The notes: generated by a model from the letters alone, not told the origin. A DNA stretch of 64,000 nt from Bog-473 sp035552095 (GCA_035552095.1 DASZMA010000096.1:1-64000), one strand, 5' to 3'; positions 40,897 through 50,299 are shown, counted from the first letter of the stretch. A program made the numbers and translations.

Positions 40897-42942
40897 TCAG
40901 CGGAGAAAGGCAGCGGGGACGCCGCCGTCGACCGGGAGGTGCACCCCGGTGGTGAGGGAGAGGTCGCCCGAGACCAGGGCGAAGACGGCCGCCGCCACGT
41001 GGTGGGGGAGCACCTCTTCCTTGAGCAGGGTCCGCTCGGCGTAGAACCGGCCCAGTTCCGCTTCGGGCACGTTGTAGACGGCGGCCCGCTCGGCGCCCCA
41101 GCCCGAGGCGAAAATCCCGGACTCCTGCACCACGCCGTCAGGGTTGATGCCGTTGACCCGCACGCCGATCTCGCCCAGCTCGGCGGCCAGCAGGCGGACC
41201 TGATGGGCCTGGTCCGCCTTGGCCGATCCGTAGGCGACGTTGCTCGGCCCGGCCACCACGGCGTTCTTGCTGACGATGTAGACGATGTCGCCGCCCGTGC
41301 CTTGCGCCGCCAGCACGGCGGCCGCCGCTTGCGACACCAGGAACGATCCCTTGGCCATCACGTCGTGCTGGCGGTCCCAGTCCTCCTCCGTCGTCTCGGC
41401 CAGCGAGCGCGAGAGGGAGAGGCCGGCGTTGTTGACCACGATGTCGACGCCGCCGAAGTGCAGGCAGCTCTCCCGCAGCGCTGCCTCGACCGATCCGGCC
41501 CCGAGCACGTTGAGGTGCAGAGCCAGCGCAGCCGCGCCGCCGATCAGTGCCGCGGTCGAGGTGGCTGACGCCGTGTCCTGATCCGTGACCACCACGCACG
41601 CCCCCTCCGCGGCCAGGCGGCGGGCGATGGCCCGCCCGATGCCCGAGCCGGCCCCGGTGACGAGGGCGACCCGCCCGGTCAGTGGCTTGGGCGGCGGCCG
41701 CCGGGTCAGCTTGGCTTCTTCGAGGGCCCAGTACTCGACCCGGAACTTCTCCGCTTCGGCAATGGGCTCGTAGGTCGAGACGGACTCGGCCCCCCGCATC
41801 ACGGCGATGGCATTGAGGTAGAACTCCCCGGCCACCTGGGCCGTCTGCACATCGGCGCCGGCACTGAACATCCCGATCCCCGGGATCAGCACAATGGCCG
41901 GGTCAGCGCCCCGCATGGCCGGCGAGCTGGCGTCGGCGAAGCGCCGGTAATAGTCGGCGTAGTCCGTCCGGTACTCGGCGTGCCGCTCCCGCAGCCGGGC
42001 GACCTGGTCGGCCCGGGGGGCGTCACCCGGCAGATCCAGTACGAGCGGGCGGATCTTGGTGCGTAGGAAGTGGTCGGGGCACGAGGTGCCGAGGGCGGCC
42101 AGGCGCTCGAAGGACGCGCCGGCCATGAAATCGAGCACGGCGGGGCTGTCGGTGAAGGAGAGGAGGCGGGGACCGTCGGTGGAGCAGAGCCCGCGCACCA
42201 CCGGGGCCAGCGCGGCCGCCACCTGGCGGCGCGCCTCGGCCGGCAGGGCCTGCCGCTCGGCCACGGGTGGGCCGAAGGGATCGGGCCGGCCGCTCTCCTC
42301 CAGGAACGCCTGGGCCCGCCCGATGATGCCCAGACTGGCGGCCTCGCAGCTCTCCGAGGTGGTGCCCCAGGCCGTCAGCCCGTGACCCCCGAGCACGACG
42401 CCGATGAGGGCGGGGTGGTCGTGCCGCAACTGGGCGATTTGCTGGGCCAGGTCGATGCCGGGGCGGCGCCAGGGCACCCAACCCACCTCGCCCCCGAAGC
42501 ACTCCTTGACCAGGGCCTCGCCGTCGGCGCAGGCGGCCAGGGCGATCACGGCGTCGGGGTGCAGGTGGTCGACGTGGTCGACCTCGACCAACCCGTGCAT
42601 GGCGGTGTCGATGGACGGCGCCGCGCTGGGGCCGCCGAAGGCGCAGAGCCCGACCAGGTCGACGAAGCCGTCCTCCGCCGCACCGTCGAGGGGGCGGTAC
42701 CGGGCGGCCGCCGCCCGCAGGCGCAGCAGGTCGACCACGGACAGGCCGGACGCCTCCAGCGTGCCCAGATCCCCCCCGCTGCCCTTGACGTAGAGCACCG
42801 GGGTCATGGTGCCGGTGACCGGGTCCGGCTCCCACGACTTGGCCGACGTGTTGCCGCCCCCGTAGTTGGTCACGGCGCGGTCGGCGCCCAGACGGTGCGA
42901 GCGGGCCAGGAGCTCCGCAATGACATTCTGACGCTCGGTCAC
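40897..42942 (-). CDS. rhaD: Bifunctional rhamnulose-1-phosphate aldolase / lactaldehyde dehydrogenase
   Basis: 681 aa. The N-terminal class II aldolase domain has NYGGGNTSAKSW, HGLVEVDHVDHLHPDAVIA (zinc His cluster) and LGGHGLTAWG. The C-terminal short-chain dehydrogenase domain (about 435-681) has VALVTGAGSGIGRAIARRLA, NNAGLSLS, and YGSAKADQAH with the YxxxK dyad. Splits rhamnulose-1-phosphate to DHAP and L-lactaldehyde and oxidises or reduces the aldehyde. Also called RhaEW in some genomes. GTG 42942 has GGGGG 8 nt upstream; GTG 42963 is an alternative. Confidence 0.92.
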   Translation of the reverse strand: MTERQNVIAELLARSHRLGADRAVTNYGGGNTSAKSWEPDPVTGTMTPVLYVKGSGGDLGTLEASGLSVVDLLRLRAAAARYRPLDGAAEDGFVDLVGLCAFGGPSAAPSIDTAMHGLVEVDHVDHLHPDAVIALAACADGEALVKECFGGEVGWVPWRRPGIDLAQQIAQLRHDHPALIGVVLGGHGLTAWGTTSESCEAASLGIIGRAQAFLEESGRPDPFGPPVAERQALPAEARRQVAAALAPVVRGLCSTDGPRLLSFTDSPAVLDFMAGASFERLAALGTSCPDHFLRTKIRPLVLDLPGDAPRADQVARLRERHAEYRTDYADYYRRFADASSPAMRGADPAIVLIPGIGMFSAGADVQTAQVAGEFYLNAIAVMRGAESVSTYEPIAEAEKFRVEYWALEEAKLTRRPPPKPLTGRVALVTGAGSGIGRAIARRLAAEGACVVVTDQDTASATSTAALIGGAAALALHLNVLGAGSVEAALRESCLHFGGVDIVVNNAGLSLSRSLAETTEEDWDRQHDVMAKGSFLVSQAAAAVLAAQGTGGDIVYIVSKNAVVAGPSNVAYGSAKADQAHQVRLLAAELGEIGVRVNGINPDGVVQESGIFASGWGAERAAVYNVPEAELGRFYAERTLLKEEVLPHHVAAAVFALVSGDLSLTTGVHLPVDGGVPAAFLR

Positions 42943-42990
42943 GTGACGGGCCCCCGGATCCACCGCTCCACTTTCTCGGATGTTCGAGAC

Positions 42991-43014
42991 TGTAAAATCC
43001 AACAGTATTTTACA
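42991..43014. promoter_or_regulatory. Inverted repeat upstream of rhaD (candidate operator)
   Basis: Perfect arms TGTAAAAT (42991-42998) and ATTTTACA (43007-43014) separated by 8 bp, in the 98-bp gap between the AarF gene and rhaD. AT-rich, with -10-like TAAAAT on the minus strand. It differs from the LacI sites, so it may answer to another regulator such as the DeoR protein at 25.2 kb. It lacks the T-run of a terminator. Confidence 0.5.
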
Positions 43015-43040
43015 TTACCGGCCCGACTCTGTCGAGAAGA

Positions 43041-44687
43041 TCAGCGCCTGGCCCGCCGCCTCCGCCGCCGGGGGCGGTCCTGGCCCTCGAACTTGCGGCG
43101 GATCTCGGCCCGGCGGGCCTGGAGCTCGCGATGCGTCATGTGCTCGGTGTGCTCGTCCAGGCCGAAGCCGGCCTTGACCGAGGTGAGATCGGGCTCCCAG
43201 TTCGCCTGCTGCTCCAGGCCGAGCTGGGCCATGATCCGTTCGCCGTGCTTCTCGGCGAACATGAGGGAAATCGCCTCAATCTCGCCGAAGAGGTCGAGGT
43301 CCGGGGCCAGGGTGGCGATGGTCCCGTCCAAGAAGACCATGTTCTTGACGAAGAGCATGAGCTCCTTGGGCATTTTGGCGCCCAGGGCGAGCAGCGTCTT
43401 GATGGACTGCTGGAGCTCGCCCACCAGCTCGTCGGGGGTGAGCGTGGTGGGGTCGACCGGAGGTCGGTCCAGGCCGAGTTGGGCGATGACCGCCTCGACG
43501 TCGGTGTGCTCGGGCAGCGCACCCAGGTCGCGCAAGGCGGCCACCTGGGTCGGGAGATGGCCGTTGGACGCCCCCACGATGAGGGAGAGCAGGGCCAGCC
43601 GCTTGGCCTCGGAGAGCCGGGCGGTGATCCCGAAGTCGAGCAGGGCGATCTTCCCCGAGGGCAGCACGAACAGGTTCCCGCCGTGCAGGTCACCGTGGAA
43701 GATGCCGTGCATCATGGCGCCTTCGAGAAAGCCGATCATCCCGCTGCGCACGACGGCCTCGGTGTCGATGCCGGCCAGCTTCATGCCGGCGACGTCGGAG
43801 AAGTTGAAGCCGCTCAACCGTTCCATCACCAGCATGCGCCGGGTGACCAGGGTGGGGTGGGGCCGCGGGATGACGAAGTCGCGCTGGCCGAGGGTGGCGA
43901 AGGTCGAGGCGATATCGAGCATGTTCTCCGCTTCCAGGCGGAAGTCGAGCTCCTCGACGATGGTCTCGGCGAAGAGCTCCACCAGGGCGGGTGGGTTGGC
44001 CAGGGCCGCCACCGGGATCCGCCCGACCAAGTGGGGGGCCAGCCAGGCCATGACGGCCAGGTCCTGGTGGACCCGGGTGGCCACCGACGGCCGCTGCACC
44101 TTGATCACCACCTCGGTGCCGTCGAGGAGTTCGGCCCGGTGCACCTGGGCGATGGACGCCGCGGCCAGCGGGGTGGGGTCGATGGCGCGGAAGATGGCCC
44201 GGGGTGACTGGCCGAGCTCCTCGGTCAGGACCTGCTCGATCACGGGCCAGGGTTCGGGCCTGACCTGGTCCCGGCACCATTTGAACTCGGCCACCAGCTC
44301 TGGCGGGAAGATCCCGTCACCCGAGGCGACGATCTGACCGAGCTTGATGTAGGTCGGCCCGAGTTGCTCGGCCGCCACCCGCAGGCGGCGGGCGATCCCG
44401 GTCATCTTCACCTCGCCGCCCTGCCGGCGTTCCCGGAGGTACCACAGGCCCAGGGCGCCGCCGAGCTGGCGGACGGTGGTGCCCACCCGGGCGCCCGGCG
44501 GGAGGCGGCGGGGCCGGGTCAGCGCCGGGAGGGAGGCCTGAAGGTCGGCCCGGGTCCGGGCCAGGCCGGACTTCCAGGGCAGGTGGTCGAGGTCGAGCAC
44601 CCAGGGCCCTTCGTCGGTGAACGCCCCGAACTCAGTGTCGGCGGCGGGGGTGGAGGGCACGGAGGGGACGGGTGGGACGGGTGGCAC
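43041..44687 (-). CDS. ABC1/AarF/UbiB family atypical kinase
   Basis: 548 aa. YIKLGQIVASGDGIFPPELVAEF (KxGQ motif), AAASIAQVHRAEL (Ala-rich loop in place of the P-loop), VVIKVQRP (lysine), ETIVEELDFRLEAEN, FHGDLHGGNLFV (catalytic loop) and LLDFGITARLS are all present. Family members support isoprenoid quinone or lipid metabolism. GTG 44687 lies 7 nt after TACACT on the minus strand, with no ribosome site, so it is leaderless. The far C-terminus is an Arg-rich tail. Confidence 0.92.
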   Translation of the reverse strand: MPPVPPVPSVPSTPAADTEFGAFTDEGPWVLDLDHLPWKSGLARTRADLQASLPALTRPRRLPPGARVGTTVRQLGGALGLWYLRERRQGGEVKMTGIARRLRVAAEQLGPTYIKLGQIVASGDGIFPPELVAEFKWCRDQVRPEPWPVIEQVLTEELGQSPRAIFRAIDPTPLAAASIAQVHRAELLDGTEVVIKVQRPSVATRVHQDLAVMAWLAPHLVGRIPVAALANPPALVELFAETIVEELDFRLEAENMLDIASTFATLGQRDFVIPRPHPTLVTRRMLVMERLSGFNFSDVAGMKLAGIDTEAVVRSGMIGFLEGAMMHGIFHGDLHGGNLFVLPSGKIALLDFGITARLSEAKRLALLSLIVGASNGHLPTQVAALRDLGALPEHTDVEAVIAQLGLDRPPVDPTTLTPDELVGELQQSIKTLLALGAKMPKELMLFVKNMVFLDGTIATLAPDLDLFGEIEAISLMFAEKHGERIMAQLGLEQQANWEPDLTSVKAGFGLDEHTEHMTHRELQARRAEIRRKFEGQDRPRRRRRRARR

Positions 44688-44694
44688 TGGTCGG

Positions 44695-44700
44695 AGTGTA
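44695..44700 (-). promoter_or_regulatory. -10 box of the AarF gene, leaderless
   Basis: TACACT on the minus strand followed by 7 nt and GTG 44687. It fits the leaderless TANNNT-N7 pattern. Confidence 0.5.
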
Positions 44701-44737
44701 CGACCGGCGCTGGCCCCGCCCGAGCGCGAGGTGGCGA

Positions 44738-45412
44738 CTACGAAGGGCGGACCAGGCCGGTCTGGAAGGCCATGACGACCGCCTGGACGCGGTCGCGCAG
44801 GCCCAGTTTGGCCAGGACCCGGCCGACGTGGGACTTCACCGTCGCCTCCGAGACGAAGAGCCGCTCGGCGATCTCGGCGTTGGAGAGGCCGTCGGCCACG
44901 GCCATCAGCACCTCGCGCTCGCGTTCGGTCAGCGCGCTGAGGGCGGACGGCACCGCATCGCCCGGCGCGCTGAGGGACAGATCGGGCAACTGGTCGGCGT
45001 ACTCCTCCAGCAGGCGCTTGGTCACCCGGGGCGACACCACGGCGTCACCGCGGGCCACGGTGCGGATGGCCTGGGTCAACTCGTGCGGCGGCACGTCTTT
45101 GAGCAGGAAGCCGCTGGCCCCGGCGCGCAGGGCGCTGAAGGCGTACTCGTCCAGGTCGAAGGTGGTCAGGATGAGGATGCGGCTGAGCGAACCCGAGGTG
45201 GTGATCGAACGGGTGGCCTCAATCCCGTCGAGGGAGGGCATGCGCACGTCCATCAGGACCACATCGGGGGCGTACAACTCGACCAGGCGCACCGCCGCCA
45301 GCCCGTCGGCCGCCTCGCCGATCACCTCCAGGTCGTCCTCGGCTTCGAGGATCATGCGGAACCCCTTGCGCAGGAGCCCCTGGTCGTCGGCCAGCACGAC
45401 CCGGATGCTCAC
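44738..45412 (-). CDS. Two-component response regulator, NarL/LuxR type
   Basis: 224 aa. Receiver domain with RVVLADDQGLLRKGF (acidic pair), VVLMDVRMP (phospho-Asp) and LLKDVPP (Lys); LuxR-type helix-turn-helix LTEREREVLMAVADGLSNAEIAERLFVSEATVKSHVGRVLAKLG. GTG 45412 overlaps the histidine kinase TGA by 4 bp (GTGA). Pairs with the kinase upstream and probably controls the ABC exporter encoded divergently at 47 kb. Confidence 0.93.
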   Translation of the reverse strand: MSIRVVLADDQGLLRKGFRMILEAEDDLEVIGEAADGLAAVRLVELYAPDVVLMDVRMPSLDGIEATRSITTSGSLSRILILTTFDLDEYAFSALRAGASGFLLKDVPPHELTQAIRTVARGDAVVSPRVTKRLLEEYADQLPDLSLSAPGDAVPSALSALTEREREVLMAVADGLSNAEIAERLFVSEATVKSHVGRVLAKLGLRDRVQAVVMAFQTGLVRPS

Positions 45413-46800
45413 GGGCGAACCGGCGCCTTGCAACTGCGCAACGTGGTGGTGACGCTCCACCCGCCTTCGGTCCCGGGCCCAGCGCTGAGCGTCCCACCGA
45501 AGGCCGAGGCGCGCTCGGCCATGCCTGCCATGCCGTGGCCGCCCCCGCTCTGGCCGCCCCCGCTCTGTCCGCTGCCGCTGCTGTAGCCGGTGCCGGTGCC
45601 GTTCCGGTGGCCGTTGCGCCCCGCCACCGGGGCGGCCAACGCGCCGGCCGCGGCGCGCCCGTTGTCGGTCACCCGCACCGTCAGGTCGGGATCGTGGAAC
45701 GACAGGGCCACCTCCACGGCGTCGGCCGAGGCGGCGTGCTTCAGCGCGTTGGTCAGCGCCTCCTGGACAATCCGGTAGACGGTCAGTCCCGCCGCCTCGG
45801 AGAGGGCGAAGGGCTCGCCGGCCTGGGCCACGGTGACGGCCAGGCCGGTGGAGCAGACCCGCTCGACCAGGGCTTCCAGCTCGCCGAGGCCGGGCGGCGG
45901 GGCCAGGGCGGCCGGCGTCCGGTCCGTGCCCATCGAACCGGCCCGGGTGTCGGGGCCGCCATCGCGCAGCAGGCCCAGCAGACGGCGCATGTCACCCAGC
46001 GCCTGGCGGCCGGTGCTGGAGACCTCGCCCATGGCCTCGACGGCCCGCTGGGGGTCGGAGCGCTCGGCGATGGCGGCGGCATCGGCCAGGGTCACCATCA
46101 CCTGGATGTTGTGCGACACCATGTCGTGCATTTCGCGGGCGATGCGGGCGCGCTCGGCGGCGGCGGCCAGCGACGCCTGCTGGTCGCGTTCGAGCTCAAG
46201 GCTCCGGGCCCGTTCGGCCAACCAACCCAGCTGGCTGCGCAGCGCCCGGACCACCACGCCGGCCATCAGCGCGGCAAAGGCCATGCCGGTGAGGAAGATC
46301 ACTGACTTGAAGTAGTTCCCGACCGGGGCCCAGCGCACGGTGGCCAGGATCACGCCGATCTCGAGGATGATGGAGGCCACCGCCACCTGAATCCAATCGG
46401 AGTCGGCCGCCACTGTGTACAGCGCCACCAGCAGGGCGGCGTCCGCCAGGAGCGGCACGGTGACCCCCCACTGCACCGCGGCCACCACGGCCAGCACCAA
46501 AAAGACGCCCATGGGGGCCCGCCGCCGCAGGATCAAGGGCAGCGTCAGCCCGGCCACAAACCCGAGGTCGGGGTGACGGCCCAGCGAATGCACGTACCAG
46601 CCCGAACAGAACACGAAGAGCCCGACGGCGATGACGGTATCGACCACGATGGCGAAGCGCTGGTCCCAGGCGCGCAGGCGCTCCCAGGCCCGCCAGGCGG
46701 CGTCGGCCGGGTGGCCCCACTCTTCGGGGCCCGCCGGCGTGGCCGGTGCCCGTCCGAGCCGGAACCGGGCGGCGGGGCCGCCGTCGTCAGTGGGGGACAT
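45409..46800 (-). CDS. Sensor histidine kinase, NarL-partner type (HisKA_3)
   Basis: 463 aa. Several transmembrane helices in residues about 45-200, a coiled coil (LAERARSLELERDQQASLAAAAERARIAREMHD) leading into the phospho-His region REMHDMVSHNI, and an ATPase domain with TVYRIVQEALTNALKHA and RVTDNGR. Before the last ATPase motif there is a Gly/Ser/Gln low-complexity insert. ATG 46800 follows AGAGGA. Actinobacterial kinases of this topology commonly control neighbouring ABC exporters. Confidence 0.92.
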   Translation of the reverse strand: MSPTDDGGPAARFRLGRAPATPAGPEEWGHPADAAWRAWERLRAWDQRFAIVVDTVIAVGLFVFCSGWYVHSLGRHPDLGFVAGLTLPLILRRRAPMGVFLVLAVVAAVQWGVTVPLLADAALLVALYTVAADSDWIQVAVASIILEIGVILATVRWAPVGNYFKSVIFLTGMAFAALMAGVVVRALRSQLGWLAERARSLELERDQQASLAAAAERARIAREMHDMVSHNIQVMVTLADAAAIAERSDPQRAVEAMGEVSSTGRQALGDMRRLLGLLRDGGPDTRAGSMGTDRTPAALAPPPGLGELEALVERVCSTGLAVTVAQAGEPFALSEAAGLTVYRIVQEALTNALKHAASADAVEVALSFHDPDLTVRVTDNGRAAAGALAAPVAGRNGHRNGTGTGYSSGSGQSGGGQSGGGHGMAGMAERASAFGGTLSAGPGTEGGWSVTTTLRSCKAPVRP

Positions 46801-46991
46801 GGGGTCCTCTTTCCCTTCCAGGAGCGACCGCGATCGTAGTGCGGGCTTCCGGTCTTCCCGCTGCGGCCACGCCAGGTTGTGCACAACCACCTTGCCTATC
46901 GGGGGCCTGACCTCCCGCACCTCATCCCTGAGGATGAATCTTCCCGGTCCGTTCATCCCTGGGGCCAATGCGAATCGGCCGGGGCCGGCCG

Positions 46992-46997
46992 TAGCGT
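46992..46997 (+). promoter_or_regulatory. -10 box of the ABC exporter operon, leaderless
   Basis: TAGCGT followed by 7 nt and GTG 47005, with no ribosome-binding sequence. It lies in the region divergent from the histidine kinase. Confidence 0.45.
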
Positions 46998-47004
46998 CAT
47001 TGCT

Positions 47005-48012
47005 GTGCCCGTACTCGACCACGTGACCGCCGCCACGGCGACGCCGACCACCACCGACCTGGCCGTGAGCGCCACCGGCCTGACCAAACGCTTCGGCGAC
47101 CGGATCGTCGTCGACCACCTGGATCTGGCCATTCCGGTCGGCTCGGTCTGCGGCTTCGTCGGCCCCAACGGGGCCGGCAAGACCACCACCATCCGCATGC
47201 TGCTCGGCCTGATCGATCCCACCGCGGGCTCCGGCACCGTGCTCGGGGGTGACCTGCGGGACCCGGCCAGCTACCTGCACAAGGTCGGGGCCCTCATTGA
47301 GTCGCCCGCGTTCTACCCTCAGCTCAGCGGCAAGGACAACCTGCTCGTCCTAACCCGGCTGGGCCGCATCGACAGCTCCATGATTGCCGCCGTGCTCGAC
47401 CGGGTCGGCCTGCTGCAGCGGGCCACCGACCTCTTCCGCACCTACTCCCTCGGCATGAAGCAACGGCTGGGCATCGCCGCCGCCATGCTGGCCTCCCCTG
47501 AGCTGCTCATCCTGGACGAGCCGACCAACGGCCTGGACCCGGCCGGCATCGTCGAGACGCGGGACCTGATCCGCTCACTGGCCGACGAGGGCATGGCCAT
47601 CCTGATCTCGAGCCACCTGTTGGCCGAGATCGAACACATCTGCGACCGCCTGGTCATGATCAGCGATGGTCGGACCGTCTTCCAGGGCGAGGTCGCCGGA
47701 CTTCGAGCGACGCGAGGCAGCGAGTTGTTACTCCGCCCCGAGTCAGCCGCGCACCTCGCGCCGCTCGTGGAACTGGTGCAGGGGGCCGGCTTCGTCACCC
47801 GGCTGGAGGACCTCACGCCGGGGGTGCAATCGGTGGTGGTCGAGGCCGGACTGGAGGACGCCGCCGCGCTCAACCGTCTCAGCATGAACGCCGGGATTGT
47901 GCTGATCCACCTCTCGCAGCGCACCCGCTCGCTGGAGGAGGCCTTCTTCGAGCTCACCGGCACCCACTCGCGCGACACCGTCGCCACCCACTCCCTCGGA
48001 GGCATCAAATGA
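47005..48012 (+). CDS. ABC transporter ATP-binding protein (exporter type)
   Basis: 335 aa. GFVGPNGAGKTTTIRMLLGLIDPTAGSG (Walker A), TYSLGMKQRLGIAAAML (signature), LLILDEPTNGLDPAGI (Walker B) and ILISSHLLAEIEHICDRL (switch His). This is the CcmA/NatA-like subgroup used for antibiotic or lipid export. GTG 47005 is chosen over upstream codons. Stop overlaps the permease ATG (ATGA). Divergent from the two-component system. Confidence 0.92.
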   Translation: MPVLDHVTAATATPTTTDLAVSATGLTKRFGDRIVVDHLDLAIPVGSVCGFVGPNGAGKTTTIRMLLGLIDPTAGSGTVLGGDLRDPASYLHKVGALIESPAFYPQLSGKDNLLVLTRLGRIDSSMIAAVLDRVGLLQRATDLFRTYSLGMKQRLGIAAAMLASPELLILDEPTNGLDPAGIVETRDLIRSLADEGMAILISSHLLAEIEHICDRLVMISDGRTVFQGEVAGLRATRGSELLLRPESAAHLAPLVELVQGAGFVTRLEDLTPGVQSVVVEAGLEDAAALNRLSMNAGIVLIHLSQRTRSLEEAFFELTGTHSRDTVATHSLGGIK

Positions 48013-48797
48013 TCCTGGCCGCCTTCCGCAGTGAATGGGTGAAGCTCCGCCGCCGCACGTTGTTGCTCGGCACCTTCGGGGGGCTGACCGTTGCCGCCTC
48101 CCTCTTCAGCGTGCTCACCTTCTCGCAGGCCCCGGCGACGGGGGAAGGCGGGGGCGGCCTACCCAGCCTGGCGGAGCTGGCCCGGCCCAACGGTCTGATC
48201 CACGGTCTCGACTTCGCCATCCTTCTGCTGGGCATTGTGGCCTTCGGGATCGCGGCGTCCCAGATGGCCAATGAGTACAGCCTGGGCACCCTGCGCCAGC
48301 TGCTGGTGCGCCAACCCCGCCGTTCCAAGCTGCTCATCGGCAAGTACCTCGGCGTGATCTCCTTCCTGGTGGCGGCCATCGCGGTGGCGGCGGTCCTGAC
48401 CGGCTGTGTCGACGTCCTCCTGGCCCACCTGCGCCACGTGCCGACCCACGCCTGGTTCACGTCCACCGGCATCACCGACCTGACCCGGGCCCTGGGCGAA
48501 CTGTTGCTGGCCAGTGTCGGCTTCGCCACGCTCGGCATGGTGGCCGGCCTCTTCCTACGGTCCTCGGTCTTCGCCGTGATCGTCGGGTTCGCCTACCTGT
48601 TGCCGCTGGAGCAGCTCATTGAGCGCATCTTCCCGGGCAGCAAACGCTGGCTGCCGGGTCAGCAACTGACCTACATCGGCCAGGGCGGCGCCCCGGCGTC
48701 CAGCTTCTCGCGCTCCCTGCTTATCGGCGCGATCTACCTCGCCGTGGCCGGTGCGTTCGCCGTCTACAGCTTCACCCGGCGCGACGTGACCGCCTGA
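48009..48797 (+). CDS. ABC transporter permease (ABC-2 type)
   Basis: 262 aa with six predicted transmembrane segments. FRSEWVKLRRRTLLLG at the N-terminus and ANEYSLGTLRQLLVRQPRRSKLLIGKYLG are hallmarks of NatB-like ABC-2 permeases. A short soluble loop follows helix 1. Forms the exporter with the ATPase encoded just before it. Convergent with the F420 oxidoreductase gene, 1 bp away. Confidence 0.9.
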   Translation: MILAAFRSEWVKLRRRTLLLGTFGGLTVAASLFSVLTFSQAPATGEGGGGLPSLAELARPNGLIHGLDFAILLLGIVAFGIAASQMANEYSLGTLRQLLVRQPRRSKLLIGKYLGVISFLVAAIAVAAVLTGCVDVLLAHLRHVPTHAWFTSTGITDLTRALGELLLASVGFATLGMVAGLFLRSSVFAVIVGFAYLLPLEQLIERIFPGSKRWLPGQQLTYIGQGGAPASSFSRSLLIGAIYLAVAGAFAVYSFTRRDVTA

Positions 48798-48798
48798 G

Positions 48799-49674
48799 CT
48801 AGGCCTTGGCCGCGGCCTCCCGGCAGGCGTCCAGCCCGTCGAAGGTCGGGGCCACCTCGTCGGCGCTGAAGCAGAAGAACAGGGCGGCCACGGCATCGGC
48901 GCCGGCCTCGGCGTACTGCTCGACGATCTCGGGGGTGAGCGCGTTGAAGTAGGGGCAGACGGTGATGCGCAGTTCCTCTCGTGTCCGGCCCGCTTCGGCC
49001 AGGAACACGTCGAGTCGGGCCAACCCCTCGGCCAGCTCGGCGGGGGAGCGGTTGAAGGTGTGCCAGCCCTGCCCGGACCGGGCCACCCGGCGCAGCGCGG
49101 CGTCGGTCTCCCCCCCGATGTGGACGGGGGGGTGGGGTTGTTGAATCGGCTTGGGGAACATCTCGCAGGGGGGCAGGGTGTAGGTCTCGCCCACGAATGA
49201 CGACGTGTCGTCGCACCACAAGGTGTGCAGCACCTCGAGGTACTCGTCGGTGCGCCGGCCGCGCCGGGGCCACGGCACGTTGAGAGCGTCGAACTCCTCC
49301 TGCAACCACCCCACGCCGACGCCCAGGTCGACCCGGCCCCCCGAGAGCCAGTCAAGGGAGGAGACCTCCTTGGCCGTATAGACCGGATTGCGTTGGGGCA
49401 GCAGCAGCATGGCGGTGCCCAGGCGGACGGCCCGGGTCAGCGCGGCCAGATAGGAGAGGGTCACCATGGGTTCGAGCAGGCCCGAGCCCGAGGGGGCCGG
49501 GATGCGGCCGTCCGCCGCGTAGGGGTAGTCGCTGGCGTACTGCTCGAAGAGCACGACGTGCTCGCCCACCCACAGGGTGGCGATGCCGCGGTCCTCGGAC
49601 TCCCGCCCGACGGCGTCGAGGAGGTCGAAGGTGGTCATGGGGCTGGCCGTGGGCAGCCACAGGTCGAACTGCAC
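48799..49674 (-). CDS. LLM class F420-dependent oxidoreductase
   Basis: 291 aa. IATLWVGEHVVLFEQYASDYPY, RLGTAMLLLPQRNPVYTAKEVSSLDWLSGGRVDLGVGVGWLQEEF and PPVHIGGETDAALRR are the hallmarks of the TIGR03619-like F420 subgroup. GTG 49674 begins one base after the TetR stop, so it is the last gene of a P450-TetR-oxidoreductase transcript. Substrate unknown; possibly an organic molecule first oxidised by the P450. Confidence 0.87.
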   Translation of the reverse strand: MQFDLWLPTASPMTTFDLLDAVGRESEDRGIATLWVGEHVVLFEQYASDYPYAADGRIPAPSGSGLLEPMVTLSYLAALTRAVRLGTAMLLLPQRNPVYTAKEVSSLDWLSGGRVDLGVGVGWLQEEFDALNVPWPRRGRRTDEYLEVLHTLWCDDTSSFVGETYTLPPCEMFPKPIQQPHPPVHIGGETDAALRRVARSGQGWHTFNRSPAELAEGLARLDVFLAEAGRTREELRITVCPYFNALTPEIVEQYAEAGADAVAALFFCFSADEVAPTFDGLDACREAAAKA

Positions 49675-49675
49675 G

Positions 49676-50299
49676 TCAGCCGCCCAGGCCGTGCACCACG
49701 AAGGAGCAGATCTCCTCGGTGGCCTGGCCCACCGGGACCGGGCTGGGCTCGCCCGCCCGCACCGAGAGGACGCCGTAGATCTGCTGGCCGATCAGCACGA
49801 CCGCCCGGTCCTGGTCCAGGTCGCGGCGGAAGAGGCCGCTCTCCACGCCACTGGTGATGATCTCCTCCAGCAGGCGGATCACGTCGAGGCCGATCCACAT
49901 GAGGGCCCCACCGACCGCGGCCGAGCCCGCCGCCGTGCTGGTGGACTGGGTGGCCATGGCCAGGCGGAAGAAGGACGGGCTGTCGTCGATGCGCTCGAGC
50001 ACGCCCGAGATCAGGGCCCGCAACCGTTCCAGCGGGGCGGCGGTGTCCTCGAAGAGAGGGGCGATGGTCTCCTTGAGCCGGTCGTACATGGACTGCACGC
50101 AGGCCTGGAGCAGTTCGTCCCGGTTGGCGAAGTAGACGTAGACGGTGGAGCGGGCCACCCCGGCCTGGGTGGCGATCTCGTCCATGGAGACTTCGGTGGT
50201 GCCCCGGTCACCGAAGAGCCGGCGCGCCGTCTCAATGATCTGGTCCCGCCGGAAGTCCCGGATCACTTCTTTGAGCGCATCAGGGGCGCGTCGCGCCAT
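49676..50299 (-). CDS. TetR family transcriptional regulator
   Basis: 207 aa. The helix-turn-helix covers about residues 17-60 (RDQIIETARRLFGDRGTTEVSMDEIATQAGVARSTVYVYFANRDELL). The C-terminal ligand domain is of the general TetR type. Located 33 bp after the P450 stop on the same strand. A perfect palindrome at 51592-51610, just after the P450 promoter start, is its likely operator, giving autoregulation of the three-gene operon. Confidence 0.9.
   Translation of the reverse strand: MARRAPDALKEVIRDFRRDQIIETARRLFGDRGTTEVSMDEIATQAGVARSTVYVYFANRDELLQACVQSMYDRLKETIAPLFEDTAAPLERLRALISGVLERIDDSPSFFRLAMATQSTSTAAGSAAVGGALMWIGLDVIRLLEEIITSGVESGLFRRDLDQDRAVVLIGQQIYGVLSVRAGEPSPVPVGQATEEICSFVVHGLGG

Noticed and set aside
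42991..43014. Inverted repeat before rhaD as a terminator of the AarF gene
   Set aside because: The stem is AT-rich, lacks a following T-run and lies next to the rhaD promoter, so an operator is more likely.
42070..44337. 755-codon open frame on the plus strand
   Set aside because: Runs antisense across the rhaD and AarF genes and the gap between them. No domain; residue composition is typical of shadow frames.
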